From Nicotiana tabacum (taxonomy: Eukaryota; Streptophyta; Magnoliopsida; Solanales; Solanaceae), in NCBI RefSeq assembly GCF_000715075.1, contig NC_134089.1, positions 64,772,697 through 64,836,696 of the forward strand: a stretch of 64,000 nt of DNA. Direction: 5' to 3'. This document shows positions 50,027 to 62,050 of the stretch, piece by piece. The number at the start of each line of letters is the position of its first letter. Position 1 is the first letter of the stretch. A program made the translations under genes and the position numbers. Below the pieces are notes generated by a model. That model was not told the origin of the DNA. It ran no database searches and saw nothing but the letters and a program-made list of their open reading frames with translations.

Positions 50027-53000
50027 AAAATCTCAACTCAGGGATTGGGGCCCTAATGTTGGCAAAAAGCGACTAGGGAATGGATGCCTTATGTCTAAAA
50101 TCTCAATTCGAGGATTGGAGCCCTAATGTTGACAAAAGGCGACTAGAGAATGGAAGCCCTATGTCTAAAATCACAACTAAGGGATTAGAGCCCTAAGGTT
50201 GGTAAAAGGCGACTTGGGAATGGAGGCCCTATGTCTGAAGATCTCAACTCAAGGATTGGAGCCCTAATGTTGGAAAAAGGCGACTAGGGAATGGAGGCCC
50301 TATGTCTAAAATCTCAACTCATGGATTGGAGCCCTAATGTTGGGAAAAAGGCGACTGGGGAATGGAGGTCCTATGTCTAAAAATCTCAACTCAGAGATTG
50401 GAGCCCTAATGTTGGCAAAAGGTGACTAGGGAATGGAGGCCCTATGTCTAAAATCTCAACTAAGAGATTGGAGCCCTAATGTTGGTAAAAAGGCGACTAG
50501 GGAATGGAGGCCCTATGTCTATAAATCTCAAATCAGAGATTGGAGCCCTAATGTTGGTAAAGAAAAGGCGACTAGGGAATGGAGGCCCTATGTCTAAAAA
50601 TCTCAACTCAGGGATTGGAGCCCTAATGTTGGTAAAAAGGCGACTAGGGAATGGAAGCCCTATATCTAAAATCTCAACTCAGGGATTTGAGCCCAAATGT
50701 TGGTAAAAGGCGACTAAGGAATGAAGTCCCTATGTCTAAAATCTCAACTCAAGGATAGGAGCCCTAATGTTGGTAAAAAGGCGACTAGGGAATTGAGGCC
50801 CTATGTCTGAAAATCTCACCTCAGGGATTGGAGCCGTAATGTTGGTAAAAAGGCGACTAGGGAATGGAGGCCCTATGTCTGAAAATCTCAACTCAGGGAT
50901 TGGAGCCCTAATGTTGGTAAAGAAAAGGCGACAAGGGAATGGAGGCCCTTTGTCTAAAAATCTAAACTCAGGGACTAGATCCCTAATGTTGGTAAAGAAA
51001 AGGCGACTAGGGAATGGAGACCCTATGTCTGAAAATCTCAACTCAGGGATTAGAGCCCTAATGTTGGCAAAAGGCGACTAGTGAATAAAGTCCTTATGTC
51101 TAAAATCTCAACTCGGGGAATGGAGTCCTAATGTTGGCAAAAGGGGACTAGAGAATGGAGGCCCTATGTCTAAAATCTCAACTCAAGGATTAGAGCCCTA
51201 ATGTTGGTAAAAAGGCGACTAGGGAATGGAGGCCCAATGTCTGAAAATATCAACCTTGGGATTGGAGCCCTAAAGTTGGTAAAAAGGCGACTAGGGAAAG
51301 GAGGCCCTATGACTTAAAATCTCAACTCAGGGATTGGAGCCCTAATGTTGGTAAAGAAAAGGCGACTAGGGAATGGAGGCCCTATGTCTTAAAATCTCAA
51401 CTCAAGGATTGGAGCCCGAATGTTGTCAAAAGGTGACTAGGAAATGGAGGTCCTATGTTTGAAAATCTCAACTCAGGGATTGGGGCCCTAATGTTGGTAA
51501 AAAGGCGACTAGGGAATGGAGGCCCTATATCTAAAATCTCAACTCAGGGATTGGAGCCCTAATGTTGGCAAAAGGTGACTAGGGAATGGAGGCCCTATGT
51601 CTGGAAATCTCAACTTAGGGATTAGGGCCCTAATGTTGGCAAAAGGCGACTAGGGAATGGAGGCCTTATGTCTAAAAATCTTAACTCAGTGATTGGAGCC
51701 CTAATGTTGATAACAAGGCGACTAGGGAATGGAGACCCTATATCTAAAATCTCAACTCGGAGATTGGAGCCCAAATGTTGGCAAAGAAAAGGCGACTAGG
51801 GAATGGAGGCCTTATGTCTAAAATCTCAACTCGGGGATTGAAGCACTAATGTTTGCAAAAGGCGACCAGGGAATGGAGGCCCTATGTCTGAAAATCTCAA
51901 CTCAGGGATTGGAGCCCTAAAGTTGGCAAATGACGACTAGGGAATGGATGCCCTATGTCTAAAATCTCAACTCAGGGAATGGAGCCCTAATGTTCTGAAA
52001 AAGGCGACTAGGGAATGAAGGCCTTATATCTAAAATCTCAACTCAGGGATTGGAGCCCTAGTGTTGGTAAACAGGCGAATAGGGAATGGAGGCCCTATGT
52101 CTAAAATCTCAACTCAGGAATTGGAGCCCTAATGTTGGCAAAAGGTGACTAGGGAATGGAGGCCCTATGTCTGGAAAACTCAACTTAGGGATTAGGGCCC
52201 TAATGTTGGCAAAAGGTGACTGGGGAATAGAGGCCTTATGTCTAAAAATCTTAACTCAGTGATTGGAGCCCTAATGTTGATAAAAAGGCGACTAGGGAAT
52301 GGAGGACCTATATCTAAAATCTCAACTCAGGGATTGGAGCCCTAGTGTTGATAATAGGCGACTAGGGAATGGAGGCCCTATGTCTAAAATCTCAACTCAG
52401 GAATTGGAGCCCTAATGTTGGCAAAAGGTGACTAGGGAATGGAGGCCCTATATCTAAAATCTCAACTCAGGGATTGGGGCCTTAATGTTGGAAAAAGGCG
52501 ACTAGGGAATGGAGGCCTTATGTCTAAAAATCTTAACTCAGTGATTGGAGCCCTAATGTTGGTAAAAAGGCGACTAGGGAATGAAGGCCCTATATCTAAA
52601 ATCTCAACTCAGGGATTGGAGCCCTAATGAGTGTAAAAGGCGACTAGGGAATGGAGGCCCTATATATAAAATCTCAACTCAGGGATTGGAGCCCTAGTGT
52701 TGGTAAATAGGCGACTAGGGAATGGAGGCCCTATGTCTAAAATCTCAACTCAAGAATTGGAGCCCTAATGTTGGCAAAAGGTGACTAGGGAATGGAGGCC
52801 CTATGTCTAAAATCTCTAGGGATTGGAGCCCTAATGTAGGTAAAAGGCGACTAGGGAATGGAGGCCCAATGTCTAAAATCTCAACTCAGGAATTGGAGAC
52901 CTAATGTTGGCAAAATGTGACTAGGGAATGGAGACCTTATGTCTAAAATCTCAACTAAGGGATTGGAGCCCTAATGTTGGTAAATAGGCGACTAGGGAAT

Positions 53001-54427
53001 GGAGGCCTTATGTCTAAAATCTCAACTCAGGAATTGGAGCCCTAATGTTGGCAAAAGGCAACTAGGGAATGGAGGCCCTATATCTAAAATCTCAACTCAG
53101 GAAATGGAGCCCTAATGTAGGTAAAAGGCGACTATGGAATGGAGGCCCTATATCTAAAATCTCAACTCAGGGATTGGAGCCCTAATGTTGGTAAAAAGGC
53201 GACTAGGGAATGAAGGCCCAAAGTCTAAAATCTTAACTCAGGAATTGGAGCCCTAATGTTGGCAAAATGTGACTAGGGAATGGAGGCCCTGTGTCTAAAA
53301 ATCTCAACTCAGGGATTGGAGTCCTAATGTTGGTAAAAAGGTGACTAGGGAATGGTGGCCCTATGTATGAAAATCTCAATTCAGGGATTGAGACCCTAAT
53401 GTTGGCAAAAGGCGACTAGGGAATGGAGGCCCTATGTCCGAAAATCTCAACTCAGGTATTGGAGCCCTAATGTTGGCAAAAGGAGACTAGGGAATGGAGG
53501 CCCTATGTCTAAAATCTCAACTCAGGAATTGGAGCCCTAATGTTGGTAAAGAAAAGGCGACTAGGGAATGGAGGCCCTATGTATAAAAATCTCAACTCAG
53601 GAATTGGAGCCCTAATGTTGGTAAAAAGGCGACTAGGGAATGGAGTCCCTATGTCTAAAATCTTAACTAAATGATTGGAGCTCTAATGTTGGTAAAAAGG
53701 CGACTAGATAATGGAAGCCCTATGTCTAAAAATTTCAACTTAGAGATTGAAGCCCTAATGTTGGTAAAGAAAAGGCGACTAGGGAATGGAGGCCCTATGT
53801 CTAAAAATCCCACCACAAGGATTAGAGCCCTAACATTGGCAAACGGCGACTAGGGAATGGAGGCCTTATGTCTAAAATCTCAACTCGGGGATTGGAGCCC
53901 TAATATTGGCAAAAGGCGACTAGAGAATGGAGGCCCTATGTTTAAAATCTCAACTAAGGGATTGGAGCCCTAATGTTGGTAAAAAGGCGACTAGGGAATG
54001 GAGGCCCTATGTCTAAAATCTCAACTCAAGGATTGGAGCCCTAATGTTGGTAAAAAGGCGACTAGGGAATGGAGGCCTATGTCTCAAAAACTCAACTCAG
54101 GGATTGGAGCCCTAATGTTGGTAAAGAAAAGGCGACTTGGGAATGGAGGCCCTATGTCTTAAAATCTCAACTCAAGGATTTGAGCCCTAATGTTGGCAAA
54201 AGGTGACTAGGGAATGGAGGCCCTATGTCTGAAAATCTCAACTAAGGGATTGTCCCCTAATGTTGGGAAAAGGCGACTAGGGAATGGAGGCCCTATGTCT
54301 GAAAATCTCAACCCAGGGATTGGAGCCCTAATTTTGGCAAAAGGTGACTAGGGAATGAAGGCCCTATGTCTAAAATCTCAACTCAGAGATTAGAGCCCTA
54401 ATGTAGGTAAAATGCGACTAGGGAATG
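50027..54427. repeat. 4,556-bp-offset duplication, copy 1
   Basis: About 4.4 kb matching the sequence 4,556 bases to the right. The right half carries a subfamily not seen to the left: ACTCAGGAATTGGAGCC, GTCTGGAAAACTCAAC, CCTAGTGTTGGTAAA and a shortened unit CTAAAATCTCTAGGGATTGG at about 52,803. Confidence 0.85.
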
Positions 54428-54582
54428 TAGGCCTTATGTCTAAAATCTCAACTCGGGGATTGGAGCCCTAATGTTGGCAAAAGGCGAATAGACAATGGAG
54501 GCCCTATGTCTAAAATCTCAACTAAGGGATTGGAGCCCTAATATTGGTAAAAAGGCGACTAGGGAATGGAGTCCATATGTCT

Positions 54583-57500
54583 AAAATCTCAACTCAGGGA
54601 TTGGGGCCCTAATGTTGGCAAAAAGCGACTAGGGAATGGAGGCCTTATGTCTAAAATCTCAATTCGAGGATTGGAGCCCTAATGTTGACAAAAGGCGACT
54701 AGAGAATGGAAGCCCTATGTCTAAAATCACAACTAAGGGATTAGAGCCCTAAGGTTGGTAAAAGGCGACTTGGGAATGGAGGCCCTATGTCTGAAGATCT
54801 CAACTCAAGGATTGGAGCCCTAATGTTGGAAAAAGGCGACTAGGGAATGGAGGCCCTATGTCTAAAATCTCAACTCATGGATTGGAGCCCTAATGTTGGG
54901 AAAAAGGCGACAGGGGAATGGAGGTCCTATGTCTAAAAATCTCAACTCAGAGATTGGAGCCCTAATGTTGGCAAAAGGTGACTAGGGAATGGAGGCCCTA
55001 TGTCTAAAATCTCAACTAAGAGATTGGAGCCCTAATGTTGGTAAAAAGGCGACTAGGGAATGGAGGCCCTATGTCTATAAATCTCAAATCAGAGATTGGA
55101 GCCCTAATGTTGGTAAAGAAAAGGCGACTAGGGAATGGAGGCCCTATGTCTAAAAATCTCAACTCAGGGATTGGAGCCCTAATGTTGGTAAAAAGGCGAC
55201 TAGGGAATGGAAGCCCTATATCTAAAATCTCAACTCAGGGATTTGAGCCCAAATGTTGGTAAAAGGCGACTAAGGAATGAAGTCCCTATGTCTAAAATCT
55301 CAACTCAAGGATAGGAGCCCTAATGTTGGTAAAAAGGCGACTAGGGAATTGAGGCCCTATGTCTGAAAATCTCACCTCAGGGATTGGAGCCGTAATGTTG
55401 GTAAAAAGGCGACTAGGGAATGGAGGCCCTATATCTGAAAATCTCAACTCAGGGATTGGAGCCCTAATGTTGGTAAAGAAAAGGCGACAAGGGAATGGAG
55501 GACCTTTGTCTAAAAATCTAAACTCAGGGACTGGAGCCCTAATGTTGGTAAAGAAAAGGCGACTAGGGAATGGAGGCCCTATGTCTGAAAATCTCAACTC
55601 AGGGATTAGAGCCCTAATGTTGGCAAAAGGCGACTAGTGAATAAAGGCCTTATGTCTAAAATCTCAATTCGGGGATTGGAGTCCTAATGTTGGCAAAAGG
55701 GGACTAGAGAATGGAGGCCCTATGTCTAAAATCTCAACTCAAGGATTAGAGCCCTAATGTTGGTAAAAAGGCGACTAGGGAATGGAGGCCCAATGTCTGA
55801 AAATATCAACCTTGGGATTGGAGCCCTAAAGTTGGTAAAAAGGCGACTAGGGAAAGGAGGCCCTATGACTTAAAATCTCAACTCAGGGATTGGAGCCCTA
55901 ATGTTGGTAAAGAAAAGGCGACTAGGGAATGGAGGCCCTATGTCTTAAAATCTCAACTCAAGGATTGGAGCCCGAATGTTGTCAAAAGGCGACTAGGAAA
56001 TGGAGGTCCTATGTTTGAAAATCTCAACTCAGGGATTGGGGCCCTAATGTTGGTAAAAAGGCGACTAGGGAATGGAGGCCCTATATCTAAAATCTCAACT
56101 CAGGGATTGGAGCCCTAATGTTGGCAAAAGGTGACTAGGGAATGGAGGCCCTATGTCTGGAAATCTCAACTTAGGGATTAGGGCCCTAATGTTGGCAAAA
56201 GGCGACTAGGGAATGGAGGCCTTATGTCTAAAAATCTTAACTCAGTGATTGGAGCCCTAATGTTGATAAAAAGGCGACTAGGGAATGGAGACCCTATATC
56301 TAAAATCTCAACTCGGAGATTGGAGCCCAAATGTTGGCAAAGAAAAGGCGACTAGGGAATGGAGGCCTTATGTCTAAAATCTCAACTCGGGGATTGAAGC
56401 ACTAATGTTGGCAAAAGGCGACCAGGGAATGGAGGCCCTATGTCTGAAAATCTCAACTCAGGGATTGGAGCCCTAAAGTTGGCAAATGACGACTAGGGAA
56501 TGGATGCCTTATGTCTAAAATCTCAACTCATGGATTGGAGACCTAATGTTCTGAAAAAGGCGACTAGGGAATGAAGGCCTTATATCTAAAATCTAAACTC
56601 AGGGATTGGAGCCCTAGTGTTGGTAAACAGGCGAATAGGGAATGGAGGCCCTATGTCTAAAATCTCAACTCAGGAATTGGAGCCCTAATGTTGGCAAAAG
56701 GTGACTAGGGAATGGAGGCCCTATGTCTGGAAAACTCAACTTAGGGATTAGGGCCCTAATGTTGGCAAAAGGTGACTGGGGAATGGAGGCCTTATGTCTA
56801 AAAATCTTAACTCAGTGATTGGAGCCCTAATGTTGATAAAAAGGCGACTAGGGAATGGAGGACCTATACCTAAAATCTCAACTCAGGGATTGGAGCCCTA
56901 GTGTTGATAATAGGCGACTAGGGAATGGAGGCCCTATGTCTAAAATCTCAACTCAGGAATTGGAGCCCTAATGTTGGCAAAAGGTGACTAGGGAATGGAG
57001 GCCCTATATCTAAAATCTCAACTCAGGGATTGGGGCCTTAATGTTGGAAAAAGGCGACTAGGGAATGGAGGCCTTATGTCTAAAAATCTTAACTCAGTGA
57101 TTGGAGCCCTAATGTTGGTAAAAAGGCGACTAGGGAATGAAGGCCCTATATCTAAAATCTCAACTCAGGGATTGGAGCCCTAATGAGTGTAAAAGGCGAC
57201 TAGGGAATGGAGGCCCTATATATAAAATCTCAACTCAGGGATTGGAGCCCTAGTGTTGGTAAATAGGCGACTAGGGAATGGAGGCCCTATGTCTAAAATC
57301 TCAACTCAGGAATTGGAGCCCTAATGTTGGCAAAAGGTGACTAGGGAATGGAGGCCCTATGTCTAAAATCTCTAGGGATTGGAGCCCTAATGTAGGTAAA
57401 AGGCGACTAGGGAATGGAGGCCCAATGTCTAAAATCTCAACTCAGGAATTGGAGACCTAATGTTGGCAAAATGTGACTAGGGAATGGAGACCCTATGTCT

Positions 57501-58983
57501 AAAATCTCAACTAAGGGATTGGAGCCCTAATGTTGGTAAAAAGGCGACTAGGGAATGGAGGCCTTATGTCTAAAATCTCAACTCAGGAATTGGAGCCCTA
57601 ATGTTGGCAAAAGGCAACTAGGGAATGGAGGCCCTATATCTAAAATCTCAACTCAGGGATTGGAGCCCTAATGTAGGTAAAAGGCGACTATGGAATGGAG
57701 GCCCTATATCTAAAATCTCAACTCAGGGATTGGAGCCCTAATGTTGGTAAAAAGGCGACTAGGGAATGAAGGCCCAAAGTCTAAAATCTTAACTCATGAA
57801 TTGGAGCCCTAATGTTGGCAAAATGTGACTAGGGAATGGAGGCCCTGTGTCTAAAAATCTCAACTCAGGGATTGGAGTCCTAATGTTGGTAAAAAGGTGA
57901 CTAGGGAATGGTGGCCCTATGTATGAAAATCTCAATTCAGGGATTGAGACCCTAATGTTGGCAAAAGGCGACTAGGGAATGGAGGCCCTATGTCCGAAAA
58001 TCTCAACTCAGGTATTGGAGCCCTAATGTTGGCAAAAGGCGACTAGGGAATGGAGGCCCTATGTCTAAAATCTCAACTCAGGAATTGGAGCCCTAATGTT
58101 GGTAAAGAAAAGGCGACTAGGGAATGGAGGCCCTATGTATAAAAATCTCAACTCAGGAATTGGAGCCCTAATGTTGGTAAAAAGGCGACTAGGGAATGGA
58201 GTCCCTATGTCTAAAATCTTAACTAAATGATTGGAGCTCTAATGTTGGTAAAAAGGCGACTAGATAATGGAAGCTTTATGTCTAAAAATTTCAACTTAGA
58301 GATTGAAGCCCTAATGTTGGTAAAGAAAAGGCGACTAGGGAATGGAGGCCCTATGTCTAAAAATCCCACCACAAGGATTAGAGCCCTAACATTGGCAAAC
58401 GGCGACTAGGGAATGGAGGCCTTATGTCTAAAATCTCAACTCGGGGATTGGAGCCCTAATATTGGCAAAAGGCGACTAGAGAATGGAGGCCCTATGTTTA
58501 AAATCTCAACTAAGGGATTGGAGCCCTAATGTTGGTAAAAAGGCGACTAGGGAATGGAGGCCCTATGTCTAAAATCTCAACTCAAGGATTGGAGCCCTAA
58601 TGTTGGTAAAAAGGCGACTAGGGAATGGAGGCCTATGTCTCAAAAACTCAACTCAGGGATTGGAGCCCTAATGTTGGTAAAGAAAAGGCGACTTGGGAAT
58701 GGAGGCCCTATGTCTTAAAATCTCAACTCAAGGATTTGAGCCCTAATGTTGGCAAAAGGTGACTAGGGAATGGAGGCCCTATGTCTGAAAATCTCAACTA
58801 AGGGATTGTCCCCTAATGTTGGGAAAAGGCGACTAGGGAATGGAGGCCCTATGTCTGAAAATCTCAACCCAGGGATTGGAGCCCTAATTTTGGCAAAAGG
58901 TGACTAGGGAATGAAGGCCCTATGTCTAAAATCTCAACTCAGAGATTAGAGCCCTAATGTAGGTAAAATGCGACTAGGGAATG
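54583..58983. repeat. 4,556-bp-offset duplication, copy 2
   Basis: Second copy, separated from the first by about 155 bases of other monomers. It carries the same shortened unit at about 57,359. Differences include GGCCTTATG for GGCCCTATG-type changes and the monomer at 55,530 (CTGGAGCCCTAATG) against 50,974 (CTAGATCCCTAATG). Confidence 0.85.
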
Positions 58984-60454
58984 GAGGCCCTATATCTAAA
59001 ATCTCAACTCAGGGATTGGAGCCCTAAAATTGGGAAAAAGGCGACTAGGGAATGGAGGCCTTATGTCTAAAAATCTTAATTCGATGATTGGAGCCATAAT
59101 GTTGGTAAAAAGGCGACTAGAGAATGGAGGTCATATGTCTAACATCTCAACTCAGGGATTAGAGCCCTAATGTTGGTAAAAAGGAGACTAGGGAATGGAG
59201 GCCCTATGTCTAAAATCTCAACTCAGGGATTGGAGCCCTAATGTTGGCAAAAGGTGACTAGGGAATGGAGGCCCTATGTCTGGAAAACTCAACTTAGGGA
59301 TTAGGGCCCTAATGTTGGCAAATGGCGACTAGGGAATGGAGGCCTTATGTCTAAAAATCTTAACTCTGTAATTGGAGCCCTAACGTTAATAAAAAGGCAA
59401 CTAGGGAATGGAGGCCCTATATCTAAAATCTCAACTCGGGGTATTGGAGCCCAAATGTTGGCAAAGAAAAGGCGACTAGGGAATGGAGGCCTTATGTCTA
59501 AAATCTCAACTCGGGGATTGAAGCCCTAATGTTGGCAAAAGGCGACCAGGGAATGGAGGCCCTATGTCTAAAAATCTCAACTCAGGGATTGGAACCCTAA
59601 AGTTGGCAAAAGACGACTAGGGAATGGATGCCCTATGTCTAAAATCTAAACTCAGGGATTGGAGCCCTAATGTTCTGAAAAAGGCGACTAGGGAATGGAG
59701 GCCTTATATCTAAAATCTCAACTCAGGGATTGGAGCCCTAGTGTTGGTAAACAGGCGACTAGGGAATGGAGGCCCTATGTCTAAAATCTCAACTCAGGAA
59801 TTGGAGCCCTAATGTTGGCAAAAGGTGACTAGGGAATGGAGGCCCTATGTCTGGAAAACTCAACTTAGGGATTAGGGCCCTAATGTTGGCAAAAGGTGAC
59901 TGGGAATGGAGGCCTTATGTCTAAAAATCTTAACTCAGTGATTGGAGCCCTAATGTTGATAAAAAGGCGACTAGGGAATGGAGGCCCTATATCTAAAATC
60001 TCAACTCAGGGATTGGAGCCCTAGTGTTGATAATAGGCGACTAGGGAATGGAGGCCCTATGTCTAAAATCTCAACTCAGGAATTGGAGCCCTAATGTTGG
60101 AAAAAGGTGACTAGGGAATGGAGGCCCTATATCTAAAATCTCAACTCAGGGATTGAAGCCTTAATGTTGGCATAAGGCAACTAGGGAATGGAGGCCTTAT
60201 GTCTAAAAATCTTAACTCAGTGATTGGAGCACTAATGTTGGTAAAAAGGTGACTAGGGAATGGAGGCCCTATATCTAAAATCTCAACTCAGGGATTGGAG
60301 CTCTAATGAGTGTAAAAGGCGACTAGGGAAAGGAGGCCCTATATCTAAAATCTCAACTCAGGGATTGGAGCCCTAGTGTTGGTAAATAGGCGACTAGGGA
60401 ATGGAGGCCCTATGTCTAAAATCTCAACTCAGGAATTGGAGCCCTAATGTTGGC
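58895..60454. repeat. 1,560-bp higher-order repeat, copy 1
   Basis: About 22 monomers; the next 1,560 bases repeat them almost exactly. It begins with ATGAAGGCCCTATG at 58,911 and shares the GTCTGGAAAACTC and CCTAGTGTTG monomers of the preceding block, so it was probably cut out of that block. Confidence 0.85.
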
Positions 60455-62050
60455 AAAAGGTGACTAGGGAATGAAGGCCCTATGTCTAAAATCTCAACTC
60501 AGAGATTAGAGCCCTAATGTAGGTAAAATGCGACTAGGGAATGGAGGCCCTATATCTAAAATCTCAACTCAGGGATTGGAGCCCTAAAATTGGGAAAAAG
60601 GCGACTAGGGAATGGAGGCCTTATGTCTAAAAATATTAACTCGATGATTGGAGCCATAATGTTGGTAAAAAGGCGACTAGAGAATGGAGGTCATATGTCT
60701 AACATCTCAACTCAGGGATTAGAGCCCTAATGTTGGTAAAAAGGAGACTAGGGAATGGAGGCCCTATGTCTAAAATCTCAACTCAGGGATTGGAGCCCTA
60801 ATGTTGGCAAAAGGTGACTAGGGAATGGAGGCCCTATGTCTGGAAAACTCAACTTAGGGATTAGGGCCCTAATGTTGGCAAATGGCGACTAGGGAATGGA
60901 GGCCTTATGTCTAAAAATCTTAACTCTGTAATTGGAGCCCTAACGTTAATAAAAAGGCAACTAGGGAATGGAGGCCCTATATCTAAAATCTCAACTCGGG
61001 TATTGGAGCCCAAATGTTGGCAAAGAAAAGGCGACTAGGGAATGGAGGCCTTATGTCTAAAATCTCAACTCGGGGATTGAAGCCCTAATGTTGGCAAAAG
61101 GCGACCAGGGAATGGAGGCCTTATGTCTAAAAATCTCAACTCAGGGATTGGAACCCTAAAGTTGGCAAAAGGCGACTAGGGAATGGATGCCCTATGTCTA
61201 AAATCTCAACTCAGGGATTGGAGCCCTAATGTTCTGAAAAAGGCGACTAGGGAATGGAGGCCTTATATCTAAAATCTCAACTCAGGGATTGGAGCCCTAG
61301 TGTTGGTAAACAGGCGACTAGGGAATGGAGGCCCTATGTCTAAAATCTCAACTCAGGAATTGGAGCCCTAATGTTGGCAAAAGGTGACTAGGGAATGGAG
61401 GCCCTATGTCTGGAAAACTCAACTTAGGGATTAGGGCCCTAATGTTGGCAAAAGGTGACTGGGAATGGAGGCCTTATGTCTAAAAATCTTAACTCAGTGA
61501 TTGGAGCCCTAATGTTGATAAAAAGGCGACTAGGGAATGGAGGCCCTATATCTAAAATCTCAACTCAGGGATTGGAGCCCTAGTGTTGATAATAGGCGAC
61601 TAGGGAATGGAGGCCCTATGTCTAAAATCTCAACTCAGGAATTGGAGCCCTAATGTTGGAAAAAGGTGACTAGGGAATGGAGGCCCTATATCTAAAATCT
61701 CAACTCAGGGATTGAAGCCTTAATGTTGGCATAAGGCAACTAGGGAATGGAGGCCTTATGTCTAAAAATCTTAACTCAGTGATTGGAGCACTAATGTTGG
61801 TAAAAAGGTGACTAGGGAATGGAGGCCCTATATCTAAAATCTCAACTCAGGGATTGGAGCTCTAATGAGTGTAAAAGGCGACTAGGGAAAGGAGGCCCTA
61901 TATCTAAAATCTCAACTCAGGGATTGGAGCCCTAGTGTTGGTAAATAGGCGACTAGGGAATGGAGGCCCTATGTCTAAAATCTCAACTCAGGAATTGGAG
62001 CCCTAATGTTGGAAAAAGGTGACTAGGGAATGAAGGCCCTATGTCTAAAA
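60455..62050. repeat. 1,560-bp higher-order repeat, copy 2
   Basis: Repeats copy 1 with one base lost (CTCGGGTATTGG at about 60,993 against CTCGGGGTATTGG at about 59,434). The junction monomer ATGAAGGCCCTATG is seen for the third time at 62,030. Confidence 0.85.
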
